Of a stretch of DNA of 64,000 nt, positions 18,424 through 28,124 are shown piece after piece. This DNA comes from Gemmatimonadaceae bacterium. GTDB taxonomy: Bacteria; Gemmatimonadota; Gemmatimonadetes; Gemmatimonadales; Gemmatimonadaceae. Both the position numbers and the translations under genes were made by a program. The notes under the pieces are model-generated. The model made no database searches. It was not told where the DNA came from and saw only the letters and a program-made list of their open reading frames with translations. The stretch spans positions 186,001-250,000 of the forward strand of contig DASXKV010000050.1 in the NCBI GenBank assembly GCA_036496605.1. The letters run 5' to 3'. Position 1 is the first letter of the stretch. Every line of letters begins with the position of its first letter.

Positions 18424-19737
18424 ATGGCAGTTTCCACGCAATTCATCGACGAGAACCTCGAGACCGCCGGCGTCGAGGGTCCGACCGGGCCTACCGACGC
18501 ACGCTGGCAGGGCATCACACGCCCCTACTCCGCCACCGACGTCGAACGGCTTCGTCCGTCCGTTCGGATCGCGCACACGCTCGCCGACGTCGGCGCGCGC
18601 CGGCTCTGGGCACTGCTCACCTCGCGCGACTACGTACCCGCGTTAGGCGCGCTCAACGGCAGCCAGGCCGTGCAGATGGTTCGCGCCGGTCTCGAGGCCA
18701 TCTATGTGAGCGGCTGGCAGGTGGCGGCCGACGCCAATCTCGCCGGCCAGACGTATCCCGATCAGAGTCTCTACCCAGCGAACTCCGTCCCCGCGGTCGT
18801 TAGGCGACTCAACCAGGCGCTGCTCCGCGCCGATCAGATCGAACGCAGCGAGTCGAAGGGCGACGCGGTGAGCGCGCGTCGCTACTGGCTCGCACCGCTC
18901 GTCGCCGACGCCGAGGCGGGGTTCGGCGGCCCGCTCAACGCCTTCGAGCTCATGAAGGGGATGATCGAGGCTGGCGCCGCCGGCGTTCACTTCGAGGATC
19001 AGCTCGCGTCCGAGAAGAAGTGTGGTCACCTGGGCGGCAAGGTCCTCGTGCCGACCGGCCAATTCATTCGCACCCTGATCGCCGCGCGGCTCGCGGCCGA
19101 CGTCCTCGATGTTCCGACTGTGCTCATCGCGCGCACCGACGCCGACAGCGCGAAGCTGCTCACGAGCGACATCGACCCACGCGACCGCGAGTTCTGCGCC
19201 GGTGACCGCACACCGGAAGGATTCTTCCGCCTTCGCGCCGGTATCGAATGCGCCATCGCGCGCGCGATCGCGTACGCGCCGTACGCCGACCTCCTCTGGT
19301 GCGAGACGTCGACGCCGAATCTCGCCGAGGCACGACGATTCGCCGAAGCAGTTCACGACGCCGCGCCGGGCAAGATGCTCGCGTACAACTGCTCCCCGTC
19401 ATTCAACTGGCGGAAGCACCTCGATGCGTCGACGATCGCCAGGTTCCAGCGCGAGCTCGGCGCAATGGGATACAAGTTCCAGTTCGTGACGCTCGCTGGA
19501 TTCCACGCGGTGAACCACAGCATGTTCGATCTGGCGCGCGGCTACCGTGATCGTGGCATGGCCGCGTACGCGGAGCTCCAGACAGCGGAGCTCGCGGCGG
19601 AAGCTGATGGTTACACCGCGACACGTCATCAGCGCGAAGTGGGCACCGGTTATTTCGATGTCGTCTCGGAGATTATTTCGGGCGGTGCGAGCTCCACTCA
19701 GGCCTTGAAGGAATCCACGGAGCGGCAACAGTTCTAA
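18424..19737 (+). CDS. aceA: isocitrate lyase
   Basis: Splits isocitrate to glyoxylate and succinate, first step of the shunt. The catalytic loop KKCGH is at residues 198-202. Other family segments include [67 protein letters not shown] and CSPSFNW. 437 aa, normal for the short bacterial form. GGAG at about 18416 provides a ribosome site. The gene converges on aceK across a hairpin repeat. Confidence 0.98.
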   Translation: MAVSTQFIDENLETAGVEGPTGPTDARWQGITRPYSATDVERLRPSVRIAHTLADVGARRLWALLTSRDYVPALGALNGSQAVQMVRAGLEAIYVSGWQVAADANLAGQTYPDQSLYPANSVPAVVRRLNQALLRADQIERSESKGDAVSARRYWLAPLVADAEAGFGGPLNAFELMKGMIEAGAAGVHFEDQLASEKKCGHLGGKVLVPTGQFIRTLIAARLAADVLDVPTVLIARTDADSAKLLTSDIDPRDREFCAGDRTPEGFFRLRAGIECAIARAIAYAPYADLLWCETSTPNLAEARRFAEAVHDAAPGKMLAYNCSPSFNWRKHLDASTIARFQRELGAMGYKFQFVTLAGFHAVNHSMFDLARGYRDRGMAAYAELQTAELAAEADGYTATRHQREVGTGYFDVVSEIISGGASSTQALKESTERQQF

Positions 19738-19743
19738 CTGCCC

Positions 19744-19845
19744 TGTCATCCTGAGGGAGCGAAAGCGACGGAAGGATCTAGCGGCGGTGTTAGAAGCTTG
19801 CCACTACCAACGGATAGTAGATCCTTCGCTTCGCTCAGGATGACA
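19744..19845. repeat. REP-like inverted repeat pair between aceA and aceK
   Basis: Left arm begins TGTCATCCTGAGGGAGCGAA and ends GAAGGATCT (19744-19779). Right arm AGATCCTTCGCTTCGCTCAGG...ACA (19819-19845) is its approximate reverse complement, with about 39 nt between. It sits exactly in the 116-nt gap between convergent genes and probably serves as a bidirectional terminator. Related single copies occur at 47867, 53716 and 58601. Confidence 0.8.
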
Positions 19846-19853
19846 TTTGGCGC

Positions 19854-21611
19854 TCACGAAGACAGGCGTCGCAGGCGACGCGTCGCCGGGTACGGGAACG
19901 TGTCCACTAGTTCGCCAGACCTGACGCGCTCCTGTACCGCACACCACCAGTCCCGCTGCAGCAGATCGCCGTGAGCGGCGGCGAACGTGTCACGGAGCGG
20001 CCCGTTAGGCACCATGAAAGGCGCGAACTCTTCCGGAAACACGTCGTGCTCCGCGACCGAGAACCACGGCTCCGCGGATAGCTCGTCGTCGGGCGATCGC
20101 GGCTCGGGAAACGTGCGGAAGCGACAGTCCGTGAGCGGCGCAAGCTCGTCATAGTCGTAGAAGACGACGCGGCCATGACGCGTCACGCCGAAGTTCTTGA
20201 GCAAGAGATCGCCGGCGAAGATGTTCGCCGCGGCGAGGTCCTTGATGCACTGGCCGTAGTCGAGGATCGCCGCCTCGACGCGGATAGGGTCGGCCTCCTG
20301 GATGTATAGGTTCAATGGCCTAACGCGACGCTCCGTATACACGTGGTCGAGGATGACGTGACCCTGCTCGGCGCGGACGACGCTCGGCGCGTCGCGAAGG
20401 AGCCCGGCGAGAAGCGCGTCGGAGAAACACTCTCGACGAAAAGCGAGGCCCTGAAAGAGCTGTGCGTCCGCGAGCCGGCCGACGCGGTCACGCAGAAAGA
20501 CGCGACGATACTGATCCACTACGTGCTTCCGCGTCGTTCGCTTCGGCGCTCCGATGCGATCCTTGATGATCTTGAAAACGATGTTGAGCGACGGCAACGT
20601 GAACACCGACATCACCAGGCCTTTGACACCCGGAGCGTCCTCGAAGCGTGCGTCGGACTGCGACAGGTGATGAACGAGCGTGCGATAGAGCTCCGTCTTT
20701 CCATGCTTGTTGTACCCAATCGACGTATAGAGCTCGTCGATGCGTTTCTGCGGCATGATGTCGGCGAGAAATGCGACCGTCGCCGCCGGGCATGATACGT
20801 CGACGTGGAAATACGACCACGCGAAACCGAACACGATCGCGAGCTCGTCTGCGGAAGTGAGCACGGCGTCGACGACGATACCCTCGTCGTTCGCGGTCAG
20901 CGCGAGCGCGAGTGGCAGCCAGCGGTGCCCTTCGCAGGCGACTCGCCCAACGAGATATGCACCCTTGTTCCGGTAGAAGAGACTCGTCAACAAGTCGGCG
21001 CCCGTGACCTCCGTGTCACCGAACGCTTCGCGTGCACCGCGCGCGATCGCGTCGCCGACGCGCTGTGCGTCGCCGCTTGGGTCAGCGAGCGCATGACCCA
21101 GATCGGCGAGAATGCGCTCCGCGAGCACGCACGTCCCGCCCGCGCCTGAACACCAGCGTCGCGCCGCCTCGGCGGGGCGCGCGGCGAATTCGGACGACCA
21201 CGGATGTTGAAACTCGATTTCACGATCGACGCCGGTCGTCGCGAATCGCCGGCGCGTCACGGAGCTGAAGAATGTTTCCGCGATCTCGCTATCCACGCGT
21301 CCGGCGACGAGCGCGCTGTACTCCTCGCGCATCTGCACCCACAGCCGCCGCTCGCCATTCACGTCGCGCGCGCGTTTGACGACCTGGGCGATCGCGTGGT
21401 CGACGCTGTGCGCATACAAGCGCAGTCGGTCCGTCGACCCCTTGCGGACCGAGACCCAGTCACGGGCGCGAAAGTCTCGGGCCGAGCGGCGCGCAGCGCG
21501 GCGGAATCGCTCGTGGTACTCGTCGAACACCTCGGCCACGACGTCGGCGCAATCGCGGGCGAGGCGGCGGTTCGCCTCGTGTGAGCTTTCCGAGGCCGAT
21601 GGGAGTATCAC
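19854..21611 (-). CDS. aceK: isocitrate dehydrogenase kinase/phosphatase
   Basis: Switches isocitrate dehydrogenase off by phosphorylation so that carbon enters the glyoxylate shunt, and back on. From GTG 21611 the product is 585 aa, the usual AceK length. Family segments include SLFYRNKGAYLVGRV, MPQKRIDELYTSIGYNKHGKTELYR, FTLPSLNIVFKIIKDR, LNLYIQEADP and GDLLLKNFGVTRHGRVVFYDYDE. The open frame runs on to 22463, but that extension is not AceK-like. Convergent with aceBA, completing a shunt locus with its control enzyme. Confidence 0.95.
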   Translation of the reverse strand: MILPSASESSHEANRRLARDCADVVAEVFDEYHERFRRAARRSARDFRARDWVSVRKGSTDRLRLYAHSVDHAIAQVVKRARDVNGERRLWVQMREEYSALVAGRVDSEIAETFFSSVTRRRFATTGVDREIEFQHPWSSEFAARPAEAARRWCSGAGGTCVLAERILADLGHALADPSGDAQRVGDAIARGAREAFGDTEVTGADLLTSLFYRNKGAYLVGRVACEGHRWLPLALALTANDEGIVVDAVLTSADELAIVFGFAWSYFHVDVSCPAATVAFLADIMPQKRIDELYTSIGYNKHGKTELYRTLVHHLSQSDARFEDAPGVKGLVMSVFTLPSLNIVFKIIKDRIGAPKRTTRKHVVDQYRRVFLRDRVGRLADAQLFQGLAFRRECFSDALLAGLLRDAPSVVRAEQGHVILDHVYTERRVRPLNLYIQEADPIRVEAAILDYGQCIKDLAAANIFAGDLLLKNFGVTRHGRVVFYDYDELAPLTDCRFRTFPEPRSPDDELSAEPWFSVAEHDVFPEEFAPFMVPNGPLRDTFAAAHGDLLQRDWWCAVQERVRSGELVDTFPYPATRRLRRLSS

Positions 21612-21803
21612 GGCTGATCGACGGCGCGAGTGAAGTCGCGAAGCTGACTCGTCGTGACCCACCTGCGTAACGGTGTCGCGGACAGGGGTAAGGCCGAGAA
21701 CAGTCGGTCCAATGAATAGACGTCTTGCGTAGTTCCTGGCCGTAAGCGCATAATCGGTGACCGTGTCACCCTTTTGTCCGCCGCGCCGAGACGCCGCCCT
21801 CCC

Positions 21804-22115
21804 ATGCTGAATAGCCCCAAAGTCCCAGTGCTGCGAGAGAGCCTCGCGCGTGCTCTCGTTCCGTCCGCGGATTACCCGGACGATCGAACGCTTCGCGACG
21901 AGATCTGTGCCGTCGTCGACGAGATGAAGGCCGCCGGCTGGCCACCGGAGCGCGCGATCATCGCGGTGAAACAGATCGCCAGCGAGGCCGGCCTGAGGGA
22001 ATCGCGCGCGCTCCTTTCGTTGACTAACAAACAACTCGACGCGCGCGACGCGCTCATGGCGAAGGTGGTGCGTTGGACGATCGAGTGCTACTACGACGTG
22101 CTGCAATCCGCCTGA
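21804..22115 (+). CDS. hypothetical protein
   Basis: A 103-aa, mostly helical, soluble protein (RTLRDEICAVVDEMKAAGWPPERAIIAVKQIASEAGLRE; LDARDALMAKVVRWTIECYYDVL). The start ATG 21804 is preferred over 21774. No signal peptide or known domain. It is divergent from aceK across about 190 nt. Function unknown. Confidence 0.55.
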   Translation: MLNSPKVPVLRESLARALVPSADYPDDRTLRDEICAVVDEMKAAGWPPERAIIAVKQIASEAGLRESRALLSLTNKQLDARDALMAKVVRWTIECYYDVLQSA

Positions 22116-22151
22116 CGTCGGCGTTTTCGTTATTGGACTACTGCATAACGA

Positions 22152-22424
22152 TTGACTCACGAAAAGCGTCCCCGAATCGGTAATCGAAGACGCGTGGACG
22201 GCCGCGGTGCGCGCGGGGCGTTTCAGCTGCCGGCACGCGTCAAGCGCGATCGGGGCATGGATGATGTCTTCATGTATGTCGTCGAAATCAGGAATGGCGA
22301 CGACTACCGTGCTTCTACCATCGAGCACATGGATCGTCCCGAGGCGCAGGCGGATCAGCAAATCAAGGACGTCTACGCCGCGGTCGATCGCGTTCTGAAT
22401 GATGATCAGGTATTGAAACCATGA
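22152..22424 (+). CDS. hypothetical small protein, doubtful
   Basis: Possible 90-aa product. The half from about residue 36 (MDDVFMYVVEIRNGDDYRAS, then EAQADQQIKDVYAAVDRVL) looks protein-like; the arginine-rich first part does not. The opposite strand is also open here as an unsupported upstream extension of aceK. Low confidence; it may be a noncoding or decayed stretch between 22116 and 22521. Confidence 0.3.
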   Translation: MTHEKRPRIGNRRRVDGRGARGAFQLPARVKRDRGMDDVFMYVVEIRNGDDYRASTIEHMDRPEAQADQQIKDVYAAVDRVLNDDQVLKP

Positions 22425-22521
22425 CTCTCGGTTCGGGCTGGCTCGATGCCGACGTCGTTCCACTTCTCAGAGCGGCGATCGCTGCCAAAGGGTGCAAGTC
22501 GGAGTGGCCATCAATCACAAG

Positions 22522-23028
22522 ATGACGGAACCCTCGACCCAACTCGCCGCCCTTACCGAACTACATCGTCTCCTATGCGACCATGGAGTTGCTTACTGGC
22601 TCTTCGGTGGGTGGGCGGTCGATTTTCATGCGGGGCGGGTGACTCGGGCCCACGATGACATCGATATCGCGATCTGGGAAGACGACCGAAGTCGACTGGC
22701 AGGTCTACTCGAGAGTACGAAGTGGAGACACACTCCAGACCCTGACGAGGACGGATACACGTGCTACGAGCGCGGCGGCGTGCGACTGGAAGTCGCATTG
22801 CTTGCTCTTGACGAGAGTGGTGTTGTACACACACCGCTCCGTGCTGGTCGAGGCGAATGGCCCGTCGAGACGTTTGGTTGTGACGTTGCAGAATTGCTTG
22901 GCGTGCGCGCCCATGTAATCCGACGCGAAGCGCTCGTTGCCGATAAGTCTGTCATTCGGGGCGAGCCCCCGACCGTAGCCAAGGATCGGGCCGACTTGTT
23001 GAGTCTTGCCGCTGTACGTAGACCATAA
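22522..23028 (+). CDS. nucleotidyltransferase (aminoglycoside/lincosamide-type fold)
   Basis: A 168-aa nucleotidyltransferase. The motif LFGGWAVDFHAGRVTRAHDDIDIAIW carries the GG and the DxD metal pair of the pol-beta-like antibiotic adenylyltransferases (ANT(2'')/Lnu type). The remainder (GGVRLEVALLALD; DVAELLGVRAHVIRREALVADK) follows the same order as that family. ATG 22522 is chosen; a start at 22492 is possible. Whether it modifies an antibiotic or another small molecule is unknown. Confidence 0.78.
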   Translation: MTEPSTQLAALTELHRLLCDHGVAYWLFGGWAVDFHAGRVTRAHDDIDIAIWEDDRSRLAGLLESTKWRHTPDPDEDGYTCYERGGVRLEVALLALDESGVVHTPLRAGRGEWPVETFGCDVAELLGVRAHVIRREALVADKSVIRGEPPTVAKDRADLLSLAAVRRP

Positions 23029-23056
23029 ATGAGGTTGACTGCCAACGAGAGGTCCT

Positions 23057-24562
23057 GTGAGATCGATCTACACACTTGCGTCGCTTTGCTTCGTCGCGAC
23101 CACGGGCCGCGCTGCCGCAGCACAGAATCCCGGCGCGATCGAGCACCATCTCCGATACGGTGTCCGCGTCGAGGGACAAGCCGACACCGCGATGGAGCTC
23201 GTCGATCGCATGCGCTCCTACCACGTGCCAGGCGTCAGCATCGCCGTCATCGACAATTATCGCGTCGTATTCGCCAAGGGGTTCGGCGTCACCGAGTTCG
23301 GTGGCACCAAAGCGGTCGACACTACGACACTCTTTCTCGCCGGATCGATCAGCAAGCCGGTGTTCACCAGTGGATTCCTGCGTGTCGCCGAGGATCGCAA
23401 GATCTCGCTCGACGCGGACATCAACACGCTGCTCAAATCGTGGCATCTCCCCGAGAGCAAATTCACCGAGCGCGAGAAGGTGACCCCTCGTCGTCTGCTC
23501 ACCCATTCGGCGGGTCTCACGGTCTGGGGGTTTCCGGGCTACGCACTCGGTGGCCCGGTTCCGACCGTGCCGCAGCTCCTCGACGGCGCGGCGCCGGCAA
23601 ACACGCCCGCTGTCCGCAACGACACCATTCCCGGTGCACGCTGGCTGTACTCCGGTGGAGGAATCACGATCCTGCAGCTCGCGACCACGGATATCACCGG
23701 CGAGGAGTTTCCGGCGCTGATGCACCGGCTCGTGCTGCAGCCGGCGGGAATGGCGCGCAGCACGTACGAAAACCCGCTGCCAGTCAATCGCCGCGGCGAG
23801 GCCGCGAGCGGACATGAGCAAATTGATACACCGGTACCTGGTGGCTTTCACGTGTACCCGGAGATGGCGGCCGCGGGGCTGTGGACCACTCCGTCCGATC
23901 TCGCGCGGTGGGCCATTGCGCTGTCGCACTCCTATCGCGGCGAGCGCGGGGGCGTGCTCTCGACGTCGATGGCGCGGCAGATGGTGTCGAAACAAATGCG
24001 TCAGCAACCACCGTATGGCACCGGTTACTGGGGGCTCGGCGTCGCCGTGGGCGGTGACGGTGACTCGTTGACGTTCTCGCACGGCGGACGCGACGAGGGT
24101 TTCGTCGCCGACATGTTCATGCGCCCCGGCAGCGGTCGCGGGCTCGTCATCATGATGAATGGCGTCAACGGCGGGTTGATGTCAGAGATCGAGCGCGCCT
24201 TCGCCGAGGAGTATGGTTTCGGCGCGGGTCCGCGCGTGATCAAGACCATCGCCGCGAAGTCACCGTCCGAGCTCGGAGCGTACGTGGGCCGCTACGTCGG
24301 CGTCGCCGGAAGCGACACCGCGCGCTTCGACGTCAGTGTCGCACCTGACGGCAAGTCACTCCAGGTCTACAACTCCACCGGGCACCGCGCCTTGCCGATC
24401 GCGCCGTTAGGCGGCGACCGGTTCGTCGGGTTGGAGGGAGGTGGTGAGTGGACGTTCGAGCGTACTGGAGACCTTACGTCGCCGGTGCGGTCAATCGCGC
24501 TCGGCACGGGTCCGAATCGGCGCGTGCTGTTCCGGGAACGGAGCGATGTCGGCGCTCCGTAG
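23057..24562 (+). CDS. secreted serine hydrolase, beta-lactamase/class C-like
   Basis: A 501-aa exported enzyme with a signal peptide ending AAAQ (about residue 22). The SxxK catalytic pair is in GSISK (S97, K100). The second motif YSG is in WLYSGGGI and the third, HGG, in FSHGGRDEGF. A C-terminal lipocalin-like extension follows (ELGAYVGRYVGVAGSDTARFDVSV). This architecture is that of D-alanyl-D-alanine carboxypeptidase/esterase-like serine hydrolases. GTG 23057 has GAGAGG just upstream. Substrate unresolved; probably periplasmic. Confidence 0.88.
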   Translation: MRSIYTLASLCFVATTGRAAAAQNPGAIEHHLRYGVRVEGQADTAMELVDRMRSYHVPGVSIAVIDNYRVVFAKGFGVTEFGGTKAVDTTTLFLAGSISKPVFTSGFLRVAEDRKISLDADINTLLKSWHLPESKFTEREKVTPRRLLTHSAGLTVWGFPGYALGGPVPTVPQLLDGAAPANTPAVRNDTIPGARWLYSGGGITILQLATTDITGEEFPALMHRLVLQPAGMARSTYENPLPVNRRGEAASGHEQIDTPVPGGFHVYPEMAAAGLWTTPSDLARWAIALSHSYRGERGGVLSTSMARQMVSKQMRQQPPYGTGYWGLGVAVGGDGDSLTFSHGGRDEGFVADMFMRPGSGRGLVIMMNGVNGGLMSEIERAFAEEYGFGAGPRVIKTIAAKSPSELGAYVGRYVGVAGSDTARFDVSVAPDGKSLQVYNSTGHRALPIAPLGGDRFVGLEGGGEWTFERTGDLTSPVRSIALGTGPNRRVLFRERSDVGAP

Positions 24563-24639
24563 ATCGATCACGTTCGTCTGTCGTCGCGAGCTTGGAAATC
24601 GGTCGTTCGTAGTACACTGACAGACCTAGGGAGGGAGCA

Positions 24640-25239
24640 ATGCCGGTTCGAAACGCGCTCGCGACGGCACAGCTGAGCTACGCCCAACGAGGTAAAGGAG
24701 CGCCCTTCCACGTCACGATCGCGGTCTGGTCGCACTCCTACGATCATCCCGATGCTGCGCGCCGCAACGCACTCGTAACGGGCGTCTACCTCGCGGACCT
24801 TCCGGCCAGCGGCGTCTACAACGTGTCCAACATATTGATCAGAGACCGGTACAACGTCGATCAAACCGGCCTCTGGACTCGCACGAGTGGCGCGAATCTC
24901 GAGGGATTCGAGGGATACACGGAATTCGATACGCATGGTGCGTGCGGTAACGCCTGGCCGAACGTGATCTGGTCTGCGTATTCGGGTATCTATGATGAGC
25001 GGTGCGTCGCGGATGCAACGGTCGACGCTTTCAGGCTGCAGACGTATCGCATCGCTCACCCGCAGATCAGCGTCTACAACTACATGCTCGGGCCGGTGAC
25101 ATTTTCATTCGAGATTAACCTCCCCGCTGCCCCCACGTCGGTCGGGCTTCGGCTTGGGCTCATTGGAGGAAATGCCGGTAATCCCGCGCAGAGAACCAAC
25201 ACGGTGCCGAACGAGGAATGGGTGATTCAGTTTGCGTGA
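24640..25239 (+). CDS. hypothetical protein
   Basis: Unrecognised 199-aa protein with a strong ribosome site (AGGGAGGGAG just before ATG 24640). No signal peptide. It is rich in aromatic residues and asparagine, with beta-like segments (HVTIAVWSHSYDHPDAARRN; ASGVYNVSNILIRDRYNVDQ; GPVTFSFEINLP). Weak promoter-like elements lie at 24592-24618 (TTGGAA, TACACT, 15-nt spacing). Its stop nearly meets the start of the TonB-C lipoprotein, so they are probably cotranscribed. Confidence 0.6.
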   Translation: MPVRNALATAQLSYAQRGKGAPFHVTIAVWSHSYDHPDAARRNALVTGVYLADLPASGVYNVSNILIRDRYNVDQTGLWTRTSGANLEGFEGYTEFDTHGACGNAWPNVIWSAYSGIYDERCVADATVDAFRLQTYRIAHPQISVYNYMLGPVTFSFEINLPAAPTSVGLRLGLIGGNAGNPAQRTNTVPNEEWVIQFA

Positions 25240-25240
25240 A

Positions 25241-25711
25241 GTGATTCGATTCCCGCCTTTGTTTGGGTTCCGTAACTGCCGACTCGCTACGCTGGCCGTC
25301 AGCGCCGCGCTGGCTAGCGCATGCGCGTCGTCCAACACGTCACTTCCTAATGGCTCCTTGCCGCGCACGGCCGGTACGCTCGCCGCTCCGACCACGTGTC
25401 GCGTCATCGGTGCCTGGAAGATGAGCGGCGATTCTGTTCCGGCGCCCGACGTCACTCGGTGCGTGCTCCCGTGGTATCCGAATTCGATGCGAACTGCCGG
25501 CCAGGAGGGTGAGATCGTCTTCCGCATCGCGGTCGATAGTGCAGGCGTCCCGGATTCGTCGTCATTCCGTGTGGTTCGGACATCAGCGCCCGCGCTGGTC
25601 GGGGCCGTGCAGGCTGTGGTAACGTACCTTCGGTTCTCGCCATCTTCATCGCGGCCGGTGATCGTAATCGAGATGCCATATGCTTTCACGCTCGGCCAGC
25701 GGCGCAGCTGA
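25241..25711 (+). CDS. lipoprotein with TonB C-terminal-like domain
   Basis: A 156-aa exported protein. The signal ends in the lipobox ASAC. The C-terminal half matches the TonB energy-transducer fold: WYPNSMRTAGQEGEIVFRIAVDSAGVPDSSSFRVVRTS, then AVVTYLRFSP. There is no membrane anchor or proline-rich spacer, so it is not a normal TonB; the domain is probably reused as a periplasmic module. GTG 25241 (or TTG 25232) overlaps the upstream stop region. Confidence 0.7.
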   Translation: MIRFPPLFGFRNCRLATLAVSAALASACASSNTSLPNGSLPRTAGTLAAPTTCRVIGAWKMSGDSVPAPDVTRCVLPWYPNSMRTAGQEGEIVFRIAVDSAGVPDSSSFRVVRTSAPALVGAVQAVVTYLRFSPSSSRPVIVIEMPYAFTLGQRRS

Positions 25712-25743
25712 AATCTAGCGTTAGGCAGCCAGAACCAGTCCGT

Positions 25744-26172
25744 ATGCGCCTCGATCGCACGTTCCCCCTCGAAGATCCCGCCGTTGAGATTCCGTGGCGC
25801 GTCAGCGAGGCAGGTTTCCGCATGCTCGTTGGCGGTGAGCGTTTGGAGCAAGTCGTCGCCGGCCGACTGCGCCAGCGGTGCCGACTTCTCGGCGGGTTAG
25901 ACGCCGATCTCACGTTTCACTTCTCCCCAATCGCTGGCGGTCAGCTCCGCGAGATTGAGCTTCTGCGTCACCCAAAGCGCCATCGCGAGCGCGAGTTCGA
26001 CGATCTACAGCAGCGCCTCGAGCGAATGCTGGGTCCTGGCGAACGCCTCGAGCCTCGGTTGGGCCTGCATCCCGCGGGCGCTCGTTGGCAACTCGGCGCG
26101 CTCCGAGTAACTCACGAGTACTACACCGCTGCCGGGAAGGACCATGAGAAGGTGCGGTTTATCCACGACTGA
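25744..26172 (+). CDS. hypothetical protein
   Basis: A 142-aa soluble protein without a recognised domain. Reading: LDRTFPLEDPAVEIPWRVSEAGFRML, a middle with many arginine/leucine residues, and a final LRVTHEYYTAAGKDHEKVRFIHD. A CGTTAGG word lies 20 nt upstream of its ATG. The following stretch 26173-26381 shows no gene. Confidence 0.5.
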   Translation: MRLDRTFPLEDPAVEIPWRVSEAGFRMLVGGERLEQVVAGRLRQRCRLLGGLDADLTFHFSPIAGGQLREIELLRHPKRHREREFDDLQQRLERMLGPGERLEPRLGLHPAGARWQLGALRVTHEYYTAAGKDHEKVRFIHD

Positions 26173-26381
26173 ATGGCTATCGGAACCGGGTCACGCGCGC
26201 CGTAAGTGCGTTCCTCCCTACTCATTAACCTGCCGTGGGAAGCGAGGACCCTCGTTGAGGCATTCTTGGCGGGGCTATAAAGCGTGCGCTTTTTGCGCGA
26301 ACTGTCACTTCACTTCAATTCTTTCCGTCGTAGAAACTGCGTAACGACCATACTTCCGTCCCCTGTCTTCAACGAGGCCTC

Positions 26382-26693
26382 ATGCGCCGACTCGCTCTCG
26401 CGCTCCAACTCGCTGGAGTCGCTATCTGGGTCGTCGGGGCCATCGCGTGGATTTCCGGCGTCTGGGTCACGATGCCTCCCGACGTTGTCCGGGCTCTCGT
26501 GCTGAGTCTCGCGGTGTTGACCGGCGGCACCCTGGTCGTGTCGGGAGCCGTTCTTGCCCGCGCTAGTCATCGAGCCGATCGAGCACTCAAAGGCATTTCT
26601 GAGCAACGCGCAGGGGCGCTCGGTCAAGCCCCTATCGAGATGGCTCCTCGCTCCAGTCGCATCCCGGACGAAGACCGGGTCGCCAGATCATAA
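26382..26693 (+). CDS. small membrane protein, two predicted helices
   Basis: A 103-aa protein with two hydrophobic segments (LALQLAGVAIWVVGAIAWIS; ALVLSLAVLTGGTLVVSGAVLA) and a polar C-terminal tail. Family not recognised. It precedes the DUF3224 gene by 21 nt and may share its transcript. Confidence 0.6.
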   Translation: MRRLALALQLAGVAIWVVGAIAWISGVWVTMPPDVVRALVLSLAVLTGGTLVVSGAVLARASHRADRALKGISEQRAGALGQAPIEMAPRSSRIPDEDRVARS

Positions 26694-26714
26694 TCTGAAC
26701 GAGGACAGATAATC

Positions 26715-27125
26715 GTGAAGAAGACAGCGAATGCTCGATTCGCAATCAAGAGCTGGGATGAGAAGCCCTATAGCGAGGGCGAGGACCAGCCGAAGCTCAC
26801 GCGGGCGAGCGTCGTCAAGACGTTCAGCGGCGACATCGAGGGCGAGGGACGTGTCGAATACCTCATGATGTACCGCGGCGACGGCACGGCGACCTTCGTC
26901 GGTCTCGAGCGGATCAGCGGACGAATCGATGGCAAGAGCGGCTCCTTCGTTCTCCACCGCGTCGGAGTATTCGAGGGCGGTCAAGCAAAGGAGTCGTATT
27001 CTGTCGTCCGTGACTCGGCCACCGGAGAGCTACGTGGTCTCGTGGGCGAGGGGCGCTCCACCGTTGGCCATGCGACCGACTATCCGTTCGCGCTGGATTA
27101 TGAGCTGGCACCGTCACCGGGCTAG
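26715..27125 (+). CDS. DUF3224 family protein
   Basis: A 136-aa beta-barrel-like protein of the DUF3224 family. Matching segments: FAIKSWDEKPYSEGEDQPKLTRASVVKTFSGDIEGEG, VEYLMMYRGDGTATFVGLERISG, GSFVLHRVGVFEGGQAKESYSVV and GELRGLVGEG. The family has no assigned biochemical function. A hairpin at 27149-27179 separates it from the convergent DUF3455 gene. Confidence 0.85.
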   Translation: MKKTANARFAIKSWDEKPYSEGEDQPKLTRASVVKTFSGDIEGEGRVEYLMMYRGDGTATFVGLERISGRIDGKSGSFVLHRVGVFEGGQAKESYSVVRDSATGELRGLVGEGRSTVGHATDYPFALDYELAPSPG

Positions 27126-27148
27126 AGCCGTTGCCTAACGCGCCTGTA

Positions 27149-27179
27149 CTCCGGGCGGCGCATTGCGCGCCACGCGGAG
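27149..27179. terminator. imperfect hairpin between convergent genes
   Basis: Arms CTCCG and CGGAG with inner GGCGC / GCGCC around an ATT loop, in the gap between the DUF3224 and DUF3455 genes. No T-run, so it is a candidate only. Confidence 0.35.
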
Positions 27180-27204
27180 CACATGGTTCACTCGTCAGGC
27201 AGAA

Positions 27205-27795
27205 TTACTGCACGTCGTAGAATAAGTAATCGGCCGTATACGGCACACGCGCTTCCTGGCCAATCGTCGTCCCATCTGTAGCGGGAGCAATGCCGCCGGC
27301 GGTGTTGAGCCGCTGGATGAACGTTACTTTCGCGAAAATGCCGTTCCCAGTCGGCACCGCGCTGAGCGAGAGCCACTGGATCGACGCCGGATCCACCGTG
27401 CAGCGGTTGAGCACCGTGCCGACGACCTTGCTGCCACTGTTGCTCTGCCAAGAGGGACCGGCGAAGTGTGTGGCGACCTGCCCGTGGCCTCCGGCGTCGG
27501 CGTAGATCGTTGCCGCCGGCGTGGGAGCGCCCCAGCTCGTTCCGTTCCAGTGATAGACTTGAAAGCCGATGCCGAAGGCGTGGAGCACGAGCGTGCTTCC
27601 CACTGGCGCGGCCAGTGCCGGGCAGGCAGTCAGGTCTGGCAGCCGATTCCCATCGCTCACATCGGCGAGCACGGCCACGCCCCGCGTCGCCGCGCCGGCT
27701 GGTGCGACAGGCGCCTCATTGGAGCATGCGCTCGCGAGCGCCGCCATCGCGACTACCAATGAGCTACTAAAACACCGCAATACGGTCCTAGTCAT
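27205..27795 (-). CDS. DUF3455 family lipoprotein
   Basis: A 196-aa exported protein with a lipoprotein signal (VVAMAALASAC). The body matches DUF3455: VGSTLVLHAFGIGFQVYHWNGTSWG, PAATIYADAGGHGQVATHFAGPSWQSNSGSKVVG, IFAKVTFIQRLNTAGG and EARVPYTADYLFYDVQ. ATG 27795 is chosen because GAGGAGG ends six bases upstream; an ATG at 27801 would leave no spacing. Function unknown. Confidence 0.85.
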   Translation of the reverse strand: MTRTVLRCFSSSLVVAMAALASACSNEAPVAPAGAATRGVAVLADVSDGNRLPDLTACPALAAPVGSTLVLHAFGIGFQVYHWNGTSWGAPTPAATIYADAGGHGQVATHFAGPSWQSNSGSKVVGTVLNRCTVDPASIQWLSLSAVPTGNGIFAKVTFIQRLNTAGGIAPATDGTTIGQEARVPYTADYLFYDVQ

Positions 27796-28124
27796 CAACA
27801 TCCTCCTCGTGTGCGGCGCTCGCCGCGTCTGAATTCGGGATCTCTCTTGCACTCGATTGATGCGCGAGGAAGCTCGGTCATACGGCCGTCCACGTCTTGA
27901 ACGAAACCGTCGGGAAGCTCTTGTACGATCCTGCGCCTAACGTTGAGGTGCTTGCCGCCTGGCTCCGCTTACTCTACGCCATATAGCAGGTAGAGCTGGA
28001 GGGCCGACTCGTCGGGAGCGGAATAGTTGCTGACATGGCGTGAAGAGTCGACCAGTCGGAACAGCCGCGATACGTTAGAGTGCGTAGTTGACTGACTCCC
28101 GAAACACGCGACCATCGATCGATC

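Noticed and set aside
21612-22463. Longer aceK start at 22463
   Set aside because: The added 284 residues do not resemble AceK; the GTG at 21611 gives the normal family length.
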